Source: Bradyrhizobium sp. CSA112 (lineage in GTDB: Bacteria > Pseudomonadota > Alphaproteobacteria > Rhizobiales > Xanthobacteraceae). Taken from it: a stretch of DNA of 64,000 bases. The position numbers were made by a program, and so were the translations under genes. A model generated the notes under the pieces. The model worked only from the letters and a program-made list of their open reading frames with translations, was not told the DNA's origin and ran no database searches. Below, piece by piece: positions 50,339-58,358 of this stretch (position 1 is the stretch's first letter; every line of letters begins with the position of its first letter). The stretch lies in the NCBI RefSeq assembly GCF_029051645.1, contig NZ_JAACFS010000011.1, forward strand, positions 1-64,000. The letters run 5' to 3'.

Positions 50339-51262
50339 TCACCCCGCCAGCCGCTCCAGCAAGTCATGCACAACGCCCTTCAGCAGATCGAGCTTGTATT
50401 CTGTCATCGGCAATGGCTTTGCGCCCGATGTCGCCTGCGATGCAGCGTCCGCGATGGCAGAGGCGGAAACTTTCTTGCCCTGCAACGTCGCTTCCACCGC
50501 CACGAGCCGTAGCGGCACCGGGGCGATGCCGCCGGCGGCGAGGCGGACGAACTGGAACGCGCCGTCCTGGATCACCGCGCGAGCGCAGAGTTCGACCAGC
50601 GGCCATTCGGCATGGGTGCGGCTGATCGCGCGCTTGTACAGCGCGCGCTCGCCTTGCAGCGGTGATGCAAGTGTGACGCTCTTGATCATCTCGCCCGGCT
50701 CCAGCGCGTTGTCGGCGGAGCCATCCGAGCCGTCGCCGAGGAGATCGCCGATCGTCAGTGAATTTCTTCGATCGGTGGTTACCTTCGCTTCATAGGCAAG
50801 CAGTGCCGCCGCCATAGTCGAGGGGTGCGGCGCCACGCATGGACCGAGATCGAAGACGACGTGATAGAGATGATTGCCTGACCGCGCCGGACAATCCGAT
50901 CCGCCCTTCTTGAGACAGGCGATGTGCGGATTGCGGTAGTACCAGCAGCGCGAACGTTGCGCGAGATTGCCGCCGAGGGTGGCGAGATGGCGGACCTGCG
51001 GCGTCGCTAAACCCTGTGCGGACGCCGCAATGCCCGGATATGCCGCAGCGAGGCGCGCATCGGCTGCGATCGCGGCAATGGTGGTGAAGGCGCCGAGACG
51101 CACACTTCCGTCGGCGCCCCAATGCATCCCGATCGTGTCGGGTGCGGCTGATATATCGATCAGCGGTCCCGTCGAGACGCCACTGCGCCGCCGCTCGGAG
51201 AGGTCGGTGCCGGCGGCGCGGAATTCGCCTGCTTGCGTGGCGGTCATGGCTGTCGGTGTCAT
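50339..51262 (-). CDS. FAD-binding subunit of a molybdenum hydroxylase (4Cys type)
   Basis: A 307-residue medium subunit (CoxM/YagS type) that binds FAD in xanthine-oxidase-family enzymes. FAD contact regions: GAFTTIAAIAAD, ATPQVRHLATLGGNL. Between them and the C-terminal domain are four cysteines, Cys106, Cys116, Cys124 and Cys142 (RCWYY, IACLKKGGSDC, GPCVAPHP). In E. coli PaoB (YagS) an equivalent four-cysteine insert holds an extra [4Fe-4S] cluster, so one is predicted here. The gene overlaps the large-subunit gene by four bases (ATGA). Confidence 0.88.
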   Translation of the reverse strand: MTPTAMTATQAGEFRAAGTDLSERRRSGVSTGPLIDISAAPDTIGMHWGADGSVRLGAFTTIAAIAADARLAAAYPGIAASAQGLATPQVRHLATLGGNLAQRSRCWYYRNPHIACLKKGGSDCPARSGNHLYHVVFDLGPCVAPHPSTMAAALLAYEAKVTTDRRNSLTIGDLLGDGSDGSADNALEPGEMIKSVTLASPLQGERALYKRAISRTHAEWPLVELCARAVIQDGAFQFVRLAAGGIAPVPLRLVAVEATLQGKKVSASAIADAASQATSGAKPLPMTEYKLDLLKGVVHDLLERLAG

Positions 51263-53949
51263 GCGGCGGCCCTCCCTTTGAGTGCGGCGACGAGACGGTC
51301 GGGACGTATCGGCAGGTCGGTCAGCCGAACGCCGGTGGCGTTGAGAATCGCGTTGGCGACTGCCGGCGAGGTAGGCACGGTTGCGACCTCACCGATGCCG
51401 ACGCTGCCGCCGAGCACGTGATCGAATCCAGCCTGGTCGAAATGCACATCGATGACAGGCGTGTCGGCGATTCCGGGAATGCGATAATCCTCCATGCCGC
51501 CGCTGAGCACATCGCCGGTGCGGGAATCGACTTCGCGTGCCTCATAGAGCGCGTAGCCGATGCCCTGAATGACAGCGCCGGCCGCCTGGCTGTGCGCCAG
51601 CGCCGGCGCCACGATCTTGCCGACCGCAATGCCGGTGTGAACGTTGACGACGCGGACATGGCCGAGCCAGGTATCGACTTCGACCTCGATAACCTGCACC
51701 GAACTCGGCATGCCGGCGCCGATCACAAGGTTGGAAAAGCGCCGCATCATCCAGCCGAAGATCCAGCCCATGAAGCCGGCCTGCCTGAGCGGCGACTCGA
51801 TTCCCGGCGCCATCTGCCTGGAGTCTTCCGGCCGCACGCCTGATACGGAGAGGTCGGGCGACGCCGCGAGCCATTCACGCCATGGCGCGTTGGAGCCGGG
51901 GGCCGGCTGCCGTTTTGCATTTTGCTGGATCGCAGCTTTCAGCTTCTCTATCGCGAGCAGCATCGGCGGGATCACCGAAGCCGTGACCCGGCTGCCGCCC
52001 GAGCCCGGTCCCTCCGGCAATTTCGAATCGCCGATCCTGACGTCGATCTCATGCGGCTCCAGCCCGAATTCGCGCGCGACCGTATTGGCGATCACGGTGC
52101 GGGTGCCAGTGCCGATGTCCTGGGTCGCGGTGCTGGCGACGAGGCGTCCGCCCTTCACGGCGACCTCGACCTTCGAACCGGGTTGCCACAGATAAAGCCA
52201 GTAACCGGTGGCGACGCCGACGCCGCGGCGATAGCGGCCGCTCTGCGCGGCTATCGGTTTCCGGTTGCGCCAGACGTCAAGGCTTGAGGCCCAATCGTAG
52301 AGCCGCTGGCGGTTGGGATCGGGATCCCAGCGTTTACGCAGCGCAATCGGATCGACATTCATGCGCAGCGCGGCCTCGTCGATCGCCTGTTCCAAGGCGA
52401 AGGCCATCGGCGGTCCGCCGGGGCCGCGGAACGGTGCACCGGCCGGCAAATTGCTGATGACGTCGAAATCGGCGAGCTCTTTTCCTTCCGCCGGATAAAT
52501 CAGGCGCGCCAGCGCGGCGATAGTGGAATTCGTCGCCGCGCCCGTATCGGCGTGGGCAGTCAGCGACAGCGCTTTCAATTCGCCCTGGTCGGACGGCAGC
52601 AGCGCGATCTTCATCTCCGCCGCCGGCCGATAGCCGGTGACCGAAAGCTCCTCGTGCCGGTCATAGGCGATCCTGACCGGCGCCTTGGCCTCGCGCGCCA
52701 ATTCGATCGCGGTGGTCGTTTCCACGCCGAGCGCAGCCTTCGAACCAAAACCGCCGCCGACATGGTCGGCAATCACACGCACCTTGTCGTGGCCGAGCTT
52801 GTAGCGTTTCGCGATCAGCTCCATCAGATGAAACACTGCCTGCGTCGAAACATGCACGGTGAGTCGGTCGCCATCGAAACGCGCGACCGCCGCGTGCGGC
52901 TCGAGGCAGGCATGCTGTTGCGTGCCGGTGCGGAAGGTGCCCTCCACCAGCAACGGATTGTTCGCCGCGCGCGCGCCCTCGACCCAGCTCCGCACCTTCT
53001 TCGGTTTCTTGGAAAAAGCCGCCGACGGTCCGCGGACATTGCCTTTCCAGGAGGCCGGCGCACCGCCGCCTTCGGAGACGTCGCCGGCCTTCTTGCGCGC
53101 GGATTTTTCGAACACCACGGGCGCATCCGCCTTGCGCGCTTCATCGAGCCCGATCACCGATGGCAGCCGCTCGCTCGTGACCTTGATGGCGGCGATCGCG
53201 GCCAGCGCAGTCTTGCGGTCTCTGGCCGCGACGGCTGCGATGGGTTCGCCGACGAAGCGGACGATGCGATCGTCGCCGAGCAGCGAGATCGCTGCGCTCA
53301 CGCCTGGGATCGCGCGCGCCGGTGCCAGATCGAGCTCATTGACGCGCGCATGGGCGAACGGCGAGCGCAGGATCACGCCTTCGAGTTGGCCGTCATGATG
53401 GATGTCGACGGTATACTTCGCCGATCCCGTCACCTTGTCGCGCGCTTCCATGCGCGGCGGAACGAACTCATCGCCGTCGAAACGTCCGGCGCAGGCATCC
53501 GCCACGGCACGGAAGATGCCGTCATAGGCGCCGCAGCGGCAGAGATGGCCCGACAATGCGGCGCCGATTTCCTCGCGCGCCGGCACGGCCGTTCCCTTTG
53601 CCGCGCGCCAAGAATCGTGAAACGCCGCGGCTTCGACGATGAAGCCCGGCGTGCAGAAGCCGCATTGCAGGGCGTCGTGCGCCATGAACGCCTTCTGCAC
53701 CGGGTGCAGTTTTGCAGCGCCGATGCCTTCGACCGTCGTCACGTTCCTGTTCGCGGCCGACCCTGCCGGCATCAGGCAGCTCACGGCGGGCTCGCCTTCG
53801 ACCAGCACTGTGCAGGCGCCGCAGACGCCAGCCCCGCAGACCAGCTTGGTGCCGGTGAGGTCGAGCGCGTCGCGTACGACGTCGACCAGCAGCGCATCGG
53901 GATCGTCGGGGAGGGGAGCGAGCTTGCCGTTGATCGTCATGGTGCTCAT
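51259..53949 (-). CDS. Fused [2Fe-2S]/molybdopterin hydroxylase subunit
   Basis: An 896-residue fusion of the small iron-sulfur subunit and the large molybdopterin subunit of a xanthine dehydrogenase-family enzyme. N-terminal ferredoxin cysteines are Cys38, Cys43, Cys46 and Cys58 (VCGAGVCGACTV), and the second cluster has Cys96, Cys99, Cys137 and Cys139 (QCGFC, CRC). The large part has ADHVGGGFGSK, APFRGPGGP and a C-terminal VGIGEVATVP with candidate catalytic Glu854. Substrate cannot be read from sequence; relatives oxidise aldehydes, purines or other heterocycles. It lies in a TetR-fusion-FAD operon. Confidence 0.92.
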   Translation of the reverse strand: MSTMTINGKLAPLPDDPDALLVDVVRDALDLTGTKLVCGAGVCGACTVLVEGEPAVSCLMPAGSAANRNVTTVEGIGAAKLHPVQKAFMAHDALQCGFCTPGFIVEAAAFHDSWRAAKGTAVPAREEIGAALSGHLCRCGAYDGIFRAVADACAGRFDGDEFVPPRMEARDKVTGSAKYTVDIHHDGQLEGVILRSPFAHARVNELDLAPARAIPGVSAAISLLGDDRIVRFVGEPIAAVAARDRKTALAAIAAIKVTSERLPSVIGLDEARKADAPVVFEKSARKKAGDVSEGGGAPASWKGNVRGPSAAFSKKPKKVRSWVEGARAANNPLLVEGTFRTGTQQHACLEPHAAVARFDGDRLTVHVSTQAVFHLMELIAKRYKLGHDKVRVIADHVGGGFGSKAALGVETTTAIELAREAKAPVRIAYDRHEELSVTGYRPAAEMKIALLPSDQGELKALSLTAHADTGAATNSTIAALARLIYPAEGKELADFDVISNLPAGAPFRGPGGPPMAFALEQAIDEAALRMNVDPIALRKRWDPDPNRQRLYDWASSLDVWRNRKPIAAQSGRYRRGVGVATGYWLYLWQPGSKVEVAVKGGRLVASTATQDIGTGTRTVIANTVAREFGLEPHEIDVRIGDSKLPEGPGSGGSRVTASVIPPMLLAIEKLKAAIQQNAKRQPAPGSNAPWREWLAASPDLSVSGVRPEDSRQMAPGIESPLRQAGFMGWIFGWMMRRFSNLVIGAGMPSSVQVIEVEVDTWLGHVRVVNVHTGIAVGKIVAPALAHSQAAGAVIQGIGYALYEAREVDSRTGDVLSGGMEDYRIPGIADTPVIDVHFDQAGFDHVLGGSVGIGEVATVPTSPAVANAILNATGVRLTDLPIRPDRLVAALKGRAAA

Positions 53950-54605
53950 CTGCGATCTCCAGGTTTACGTGTGGATTTTTTGGCTGGTTTCACTATGGCC
54001 GCGCGCGGCTTGTTCGCGGGGCCAACGGCGCCGGCGATCAGCGTGCGCAGCATGATTTCCAGATCCTTCAGGAAGGCGCCGGCCGGCTGCATCGCCGGGT
54101 AGGCGGATTTAGTGCCGTTGACCGCCATCTCGATGCATCGCGCCAGATCGCGCGGCGTCATGCCGGCGTTGAGAACGAGGTCTTGTTTGCGGCAGACGCG
54201 CGTGATCGTCGCGGCGAGTTGCTCCGCATAGGCCGTGGCATATTTCTGGTAGAGGTCGCGGGCCTGCAGGAGGTGCTCAGAGAACAGCTCCTCGACATGC
54301 GGTGAGCCGTCGAGCGAAGCGGCCAACTGTCCGAGCTTGGCGGAGACGGACGCGACGACAATATCGGCGAGGCTGCCGCCGGCCTTCTCGGCTGTACCGG
54401 CCGCCGCGATTTCGGCGGCAAGCGCCTCCTCATGCAGCCGTTCGATGACGGCGCGGAACAGCGCTTCCTTGGATTTGAAATGATGATAGAGCGCCTGCCG
54501 CGTCAGGCCGGCGGCGTCCGCGGCCTGCTCGATCGACGAGCGCCGGAAACCCTGCCGGCGGAACACCAGCATCGCAGCATCGAGAATGCGGGTACGCGGG
54601 CCCAT
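53946..54605 (-). CDS. TetR/AcrR regulator of the hydroxylase operon
   Basis: A 219-residue TetR-family repressor. The N-terminal helix-turn-helix is ILDAAMLVFRRQGFRRSSIE, then AADAAGLTRQALYHHFKSKE, the normal Y-H-F pattern. The C-terminal ligand domain is unassigned, with a basic tail. It is the first gene of the operon and overlaps the hydroxylase gene by four bases, so it probably represses its own operon. No Shine-Dalgarno is visible before ATG 54605, and an operator-like inverted repeat (54614-54640) starts nine bases upstream. Confidence 0.9.
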   Translation of the reverse strand: MGPRTRILDAAMLVFRRQGFRRSSIEQAADAAGLTRQALYHHFKSKEALFRAVIERLHEEALAAEIAAAGTAEKAGGSLADIVVASVSAKLGQLAASLDGSPHVEELFSEHLLQARDLYQKYATAYAEQLAATITRVCRKQDLVLNAGMTPRDLARCIEMAVNGTKSAYPAMQPAGAFLKDLEIMLRTLIAGAVGPANKPRAAIVKPAKKSTRKPGDRR

Positions 54606-54613
54606 TTGGCGAT

Positions 54614-54640
54614 TTTGACAAAATAGAAAGAAATGTCAAA
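54614..54640. promoter_or_regulatory. Operator-like inverted repeat upstream of the TetR-hydroxylase operon
   Basis: TTTGACA (54614-54620) and TGTCAAA (54634-54640), perfect 7-base arms 13 bases apart. On the minus strand the outer arm contains TTGACA, a possible -35 box, with AAAATC 17 bases on as a -10. Binding of the TetR product here would block its own promoter. Confidence 0.55.
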
Positions 54641-54689
54641 TAACGAATCTGAGATCAGGTCCTGGCGGATTTTGACCCGATGCCGGGCA

Positions 54690-54779
54690 TTAGCCGGGAT
54701 GCAGGAACAGCGCGATCAGAATGATGATCGGCAGTGCACCGCCGACCAGCCAAAGAAGAGCGCCTTTTAAAGATATCAT
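54690..54779 (-). CDS. Possible 29-residue small membrane protein
   Basis: A short frame encoding MISLKGALLWLVGGALPIII followed by LIALFLHPG, one clear membrane helix of about 20 residues. The ATG (54779) has GGGGAGGCTGG upstream, a strong ribosome site. It lies just downstream, on the same strand, of the DUF892 remnant at 54820-54987 and may have been its original neighbour. Short single-helix proteins of the LLWLVG-PI-III type are familiar from other bacteria (from memory). Confidence 0.5.
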   Translation of the reverse strand: MISLKGALLWLVGGALPIIILIALFLHPG

Positions 54780-54819
54780 CCCAGCCTCCCCGCCGGGTCA
54801 GACAACTGGCCGCTGCAAC

Positions 54820-54987
54820 GGAGTTCCTGTTGACGCCCTTGGGAAGCGCTACGGTGTTGAGCTTGGTGTTCGCCGCTTTCTCTTCGTTGAGGTTCGTTGT
54901 CAGGAAGCGAACCACGTCGTCATGGCCGAGCTCTTCTACCCATGCGATGAGCGTGCCGTAGCGCGCGATCTCGTAGTGCGAGGTGTG
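54820..54987 (-). pseudogene. Remnant of a DUF892 (YciE-like) ferritin-like protein
   Basis: About 56 codons on the minus strand read HTSHYEIARYGTLIAWVEEL, GHDDVVRFLTTNLNEEKAAN and TKLNTVALPKGVN, in order. This matches the C-terminal helices of DUF892 ferritin-like proteins (HYEIARYGTL ... EEKAA). There is no start codon or N-terminal half upstream (the sequence degenerates beyond 54987). It is therefore a fragment, and would be missed by gene callers because only its last part is open from a GTG at 54915. Confidence 0.75.
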
Positions 54988-55077
54988 TCTCTGTTTGACT
55001 GTGTTGATCTGTGCGACCGTACTCGCGCGAAATCACGCGTCGCACGCCACTACAACTGTGGTGTGGTGCGCTTAGAC

Positions 55078-55146
55078 CAATACTAGTTCTAAACTTCTGT
55101 TTGATGGCCGCTGCTCAAGTCATTTGGAGCAATACTAATTCTAAAC
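55078..55146 (+). promoter_or_regulatory. Direct repeat with TTCTAAA, possible Irr/ICE-like iron element
   Basis: CAATACTAGTTCTAAAC (55078-55094) and CAATACTAATTCTAAAC (55130-55146) match at 16 of 17 positions, 52 bases apart, close to five helical turns. They precede a TonB-dependent siderophore receptor. TTCTAAA is the conserved half of the iron control element bound by Irr in Bradyrhizobium, so iron-dependent control is plausible but the palindrome is incomplete. Confidence 0.5.
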
Positions 55147-55236
55147 GCGTGATTGACGCGCCGCTGTATCCTTTACGCACTTCATCGCAGTGATCGCGCT
55201 TGTTACTGGTCCCGCGCGAAGCGATGAGGACTGGAA

Positions 55237-57501
55237 ATGACTGCAAGTTTGAAGACCGCGGGATGGCTCGGCGCCGCGCTGCCGATGCTCGCCGCGATGA
55301 TCGATGTGACGCCGGCGGAAGCACAATCGTCCGCGCGAGAATTGCCGGCTGTCGTCGTCGACCAGCCCTCACGTCCGCAGGCCGCGCAGTCGCGTCCCGC
55401 ATCCAGACGGCAAGCCGTGTCGACGGCGAGCCGTCGCACGGCCCAGCGAGGGGCGGTGACTTCGGATGCCGCGGCTGCAGCCGGCACGCGCGCGGAAACG
55501 GGGACCGGCCCGGTGCGCGGTTATCTCGCGGGCCAGAGCGGCACCGGCACCAAGACCGACACGCCGCTGCGGGAAACCCCGCAATCGATCACGGTGGTCA
55601 CCGCCGACCGCGTCACCGACCAGGGCGCGCTCACCGTGCAGGAGTCGCTGCGCTACGTGCCCGGCGTGTTCGCCGACGCCTATGGCCCGGATTCGCGCGG
55701 CGACTATCCGCGCATTCGCGGCCAGGACCCGAACATCTATCTCGACGGCACACGCGTTGTGAACACGTGGCAGTTCAACGAATGGCGGCCCGATCCCTTT
55801 ACGCTCGAGCGCATCGAGGTGCTGCGCGGCCCATCATCGGTGCTCTATGGCGACACCTCGACGGCGGGCCTGTTGAACCTGATCTCGAAACGTCCGCAGG
55901 TGGAGGCCTTCAACGAGATCGGCGTGCAGTTTGGCAGCTTCAACCGCAAGCAGGTGCAGCTCGACTCGACCGGCAAGCTGACCAAGGACGGCGAGTGGCT
56001 CTATCGCTTCATCGGCGTGTTCCGCGACAGCAATACGCAGACCGATTACGTGCCTGATGATCGCATAGTGCTGGCGCCATCGCTGACCTGGCGGCCGACC
56101 AACAACACGAGCTGGACCGTGCTCGGCACCTATCAGAAGGACAACACCGGCGTGTCCACGGCATTTCTGCCGCATGAGGGCACGCTGTATCCGGGGCCGA
56201 ACGGCCTGATCCCGGTGCGGCGCTTTGCCAGCGATCCGAACTTCGAGAAGTACCAGACCGAGACCGGCGCGGTCTCCAGCCTATTCGAGCATAGCTTCAA
56301 CAACGCCGTGAAGATCCGGCAGAACGTTCGCTTCGCGCATGTCGAAGGCATCTATCGGTCGGCCTATCCGAACGTCTATGGCGATCCGTACGATCCGCCG
56401 AATCCGAATTTTCCATTTCTCGATCCGACGCGGCGTACCGTGGAGCGCTTTATCTACAGCCGCGAAACCAGCAAGGACAGTTTGACCTCGGACAGCAACG
56501 TCGAGCTGAAATTCGGCACCGGCCCGGTGCTCCATAAGGCGCTGGTCGGCCTCGACTACCGCGTTCTCAAGGAGCGCGCGCGATCCGGCTCCGGCTACGA
56601 CACCACGCCGTTCGACCTCTACGCTCCGGTTTATACGGCTCTGACCCCACCGGTGCTTTCGCCCGAGCCTGACCTGCGGCAAAGCCAGCTCGGGCTTTAC
56701 GCGCAGGACCAGATGCGGCTCGGACCGTGGCTCGCTGTTCTCGGCGTTCGTCAGGATTTCGTCGGCAACAATGTGCAGGGATCGCCGAGTGAGGACACCA
56801 AGGCGACCACCGGCCGCGCGGGATTGATGTACGAACTGCCGTTCGGGCTGACGCCCTACGTCACTTATGCACAGTCGTTCACGCCGGTCTTCGGCTCCGC
56901 TTGCGTTGGCGGTACCTGCAAGGCGCAGCAGGGCGAAATTGTGGAACTCGGATTCAAGTACAATCCAATGCCCGGCACGGCGATCAACGGTGCGATCTTC
57001 GACACCACCGAGAAGAACCGGCTGGCGAGCGATCCCGGCGGCTCCGTGTTCTCGGTCCAGACCGGCCAGGTGCGGATTCGCGGCGCCGAGCTCGAAGTGA
57101 TCAGCCGTGTGACCCCGGACCTCGATCTGATTGGCGCCTATTCCTATCTCAACGCAGTGATTGAAAGCGGCGACAATGCCGGCAAGCGTGTCGAAGCCGT
57201 TCCCGATCATCAGGCCTCGCTATGGGCGAAGTACCGTCTCACCGCGCTCGGCCTGCCGGGTGTCACGATCGGCGGCGGCGTGCGCTACATCGGCGAATCC
57301 TGGGACGGCACCGACACGCTCCGCACGCCTGATTACACCCTGTTCGATGCGATGATCCGTTACGAGACCGGGCCGTGGCGGTTTCAGGTCAACGCCAGCA
57401 ACCTTGCCGACAAGCGTCATGTCACCACGTGTCTTTCCCGCGGCGATTGCTTCTTCGGCATCGGCCGCACCGTGCTGGGGAGCGCGACGTACAGGTTCTA
57501 G
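55237..57501 (+). CDS. TonB-dependent siderophore receptor
   Basis: A 754-residue outer-membrane receptor, FhuA/FoxA-like, importing ferric siderophores with energy from TonB. Signal peptide about 1-30 (PAEAQ), then an Arg/Ala-rich spacer to about 95. The plug has TPLRETPQSITVVTADRVTD (TonB-box and plug start), RIRGQDPNIYLDGTRV and IEVLRGPSSVLYGDTSTAGLLNLISKRP, the classic plug motif. The barrel follows, ending in the expected aromatic residue (ATYRF). No FecR-type signalling domain is present. ATG 55237 with GAGGACTGG upstream. Upstream direct repeats suggest iron control. No siderophore genes are adjacent. Confidence 0.93.
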   Translation: MTASLKTAGWLGAALPMLAAMIDVTPAEAQSSARELPAVVVDQPSRPQAAQSRPASRRQAVSTASRRTAQRGAVTSDAAAAAGTRAETGTGPVRGYLAGQSGTGTKTDTPLRETPQSITVVTADRVTDQGALTVQESLRYVPGVFADAYGPDSRGDYPRIRGQDPNIYLDGTRVVNTWQFNEWRPDPFTLERIEVLRGPSSVLYGDTSTAGLLNLISKRPQVEAFNEIGVQFGSFNRKQVQLDSTGKLTKDGEWLYRFIGVFRDSNTQTDYVPDDRIVLAPSLTWRPTNNTSWTVLGTYQKDNTGVSTAFLPHEGTLYPGPNGLIPVRRFASDPNFEKYQTETGAVSSLFEHSFNNAVKIRQNVRFAHVEGIYRSAYPNVYGDPYDPPNPNFPFLDPTRRTVERFIYSRETSKDSLTSDSNVELKFGTGPVLHKALVGLDYRVLKERARSGSGYDTTPFDLYAPVYTALTPPVLSPEPDLRQSQLGLYAQDQMRLGPWLAVLGVRQDFVGNNVQGSPSEDTKATTGRAGLMYELPFGLTPYVTYAQSFTPVFGSACVGGTCKAQQGEIVELGFKYNPMPGTAINGAIFDTTEKNRLASDPGGSVFSVQTGQVRIRGAELEVISRVTPDLDLIGAYSYLNAVIESGDNAGKRVEAVPDHQASLWAKYRLTALGLPGVTIGGGVRYIGESWDGTDTLRTPDYTLFDAMIRYETGPWRFQVNASNLADKRHVTTCLSRGDCFFGIGRTVLGSATYRF

Positions 57502-57528
57502 GTTGGTCCGGAAAAGGCGAAGCCGATC

Positions 57529-58170
57529 TTAGGCCGGCTTCGCCCGATATGTCGCCAGAAACATCCGCGTCGCGCTGTCGACTACATGCGCGATGCGCTC
57601 CGCCGATGGCGCCGGCTCTGCCTGAAACACGAACGGCAGAAACAGCGTCGCCTGACACATCTGCAGGAATTGCGCGGCGGCTAATCCACAGTCATCGATC
57701 GCAAGATCGTCCGTCCCGACATGGGCCCGCAGATATTCAGCAAGACCGTTGATCGTCTTCGCCAGTACGTTCTCGTAGAACTGGCGTCCGACCTCCGGCA
57801 TCCGCTCCGCGATCGCCATCACCGTGCGGATTGACGATCCGCCGCCTGGCCGGCAGATCGATCCGATGTAGGTTTGGCCGAATTCCCGCAGCGTCGTTTC
57901 GACATCGCGCCGGGGATCGAGATTGTAGGCGATCTTGCCCTTTTCGAGCGCTTCGTCCTCGACGATGGCCTCGAACAGCCGGCTCTTGTCGGCGAAGTAG
58001 ACGTAGAGTGTGCCCTTGGAGACGCCGGCGGCGCGCGCGATCTCGTTCATGCTCGCGCCGTCAAAGCCCAGATCCATGAACACCTTTCGCGCGCCGTCCA
58101 AAATCTGCCGGCGCTTCGAACTGTCCTCCTCGCCGAAGGGATGAATGGTGTTTGTCGTTGATGCAACCAT
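57529..58170 (-). CDS. TetR/AcrR repressor of the efflux genes
   Basis: A 213-residue TetR-family regulator, with the N-terminal HTH in ILDGARKVFMDLGFDGASMN, then EIARAAGVSKGTLYVYFADK. The C-terminal part (MCQATLFLPFVFQ) is a hydrophobic ligand pocket seen in multidrug-type repressors. It is divergent from the EmrA-type gene at 58359, and the 188-base gap holds a near-perfect palindrome (58255-58275). It is convergent with the siderophore receptor. Repression of the pump and of itself is inferred from layout. Confidence 0.9.
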   Translation of the reverse strand: MVASTTNTIHPFGEEDSSKRRQILDGARKVFMDLGFDGASMNEIARAAGVSKGTLYVYFADKSRLFEAIVEDEALEKGKIAYNLDPRRDVETTLREFGQTYIGSICRPGGGSSIRTVMAIAERMPEVGRQFYENVLAKTINGLAEYLRAHVGTDDLAIDDCGLAAAQFLQMCQATLFLPFVFQAEPAPSAERIAHVVDSATRMFLATYRAKPA

Positions 58171-58254
58171 TGGTTTATCTTCTCGCGCGAGAATTCAACC
58201 CGCGATAGGACAGGAAGCTCTTCTCGCGTTATGGTCCTATCGTAGCAATGTATC

Positions 58255-58275
58255 TTGACCGAACCGTTCGGTCAA
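58255..58275. promoter_or_regulatory. TetR-type operator palindrome
   Basis: Perfect 10-base arms TTGACCGAAC and GTTCGGTCAA around a single central C. GACCGAACGGTTCGGTC-type palindromes are common TetR/AcrR operators controlling efflux genes. It lies between the divergent TetR gene and the EmrA-type gene. Confidence 0.8.
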
Positions 58276-58358
58276 TGGTAGTTTTCGATCAGTGTGGCAA
58301 TGCGGCCGGTTTCCTGGCCTCACCAGCATCGTGACGTTCGGAGTGGGGGAGGCCGGCA

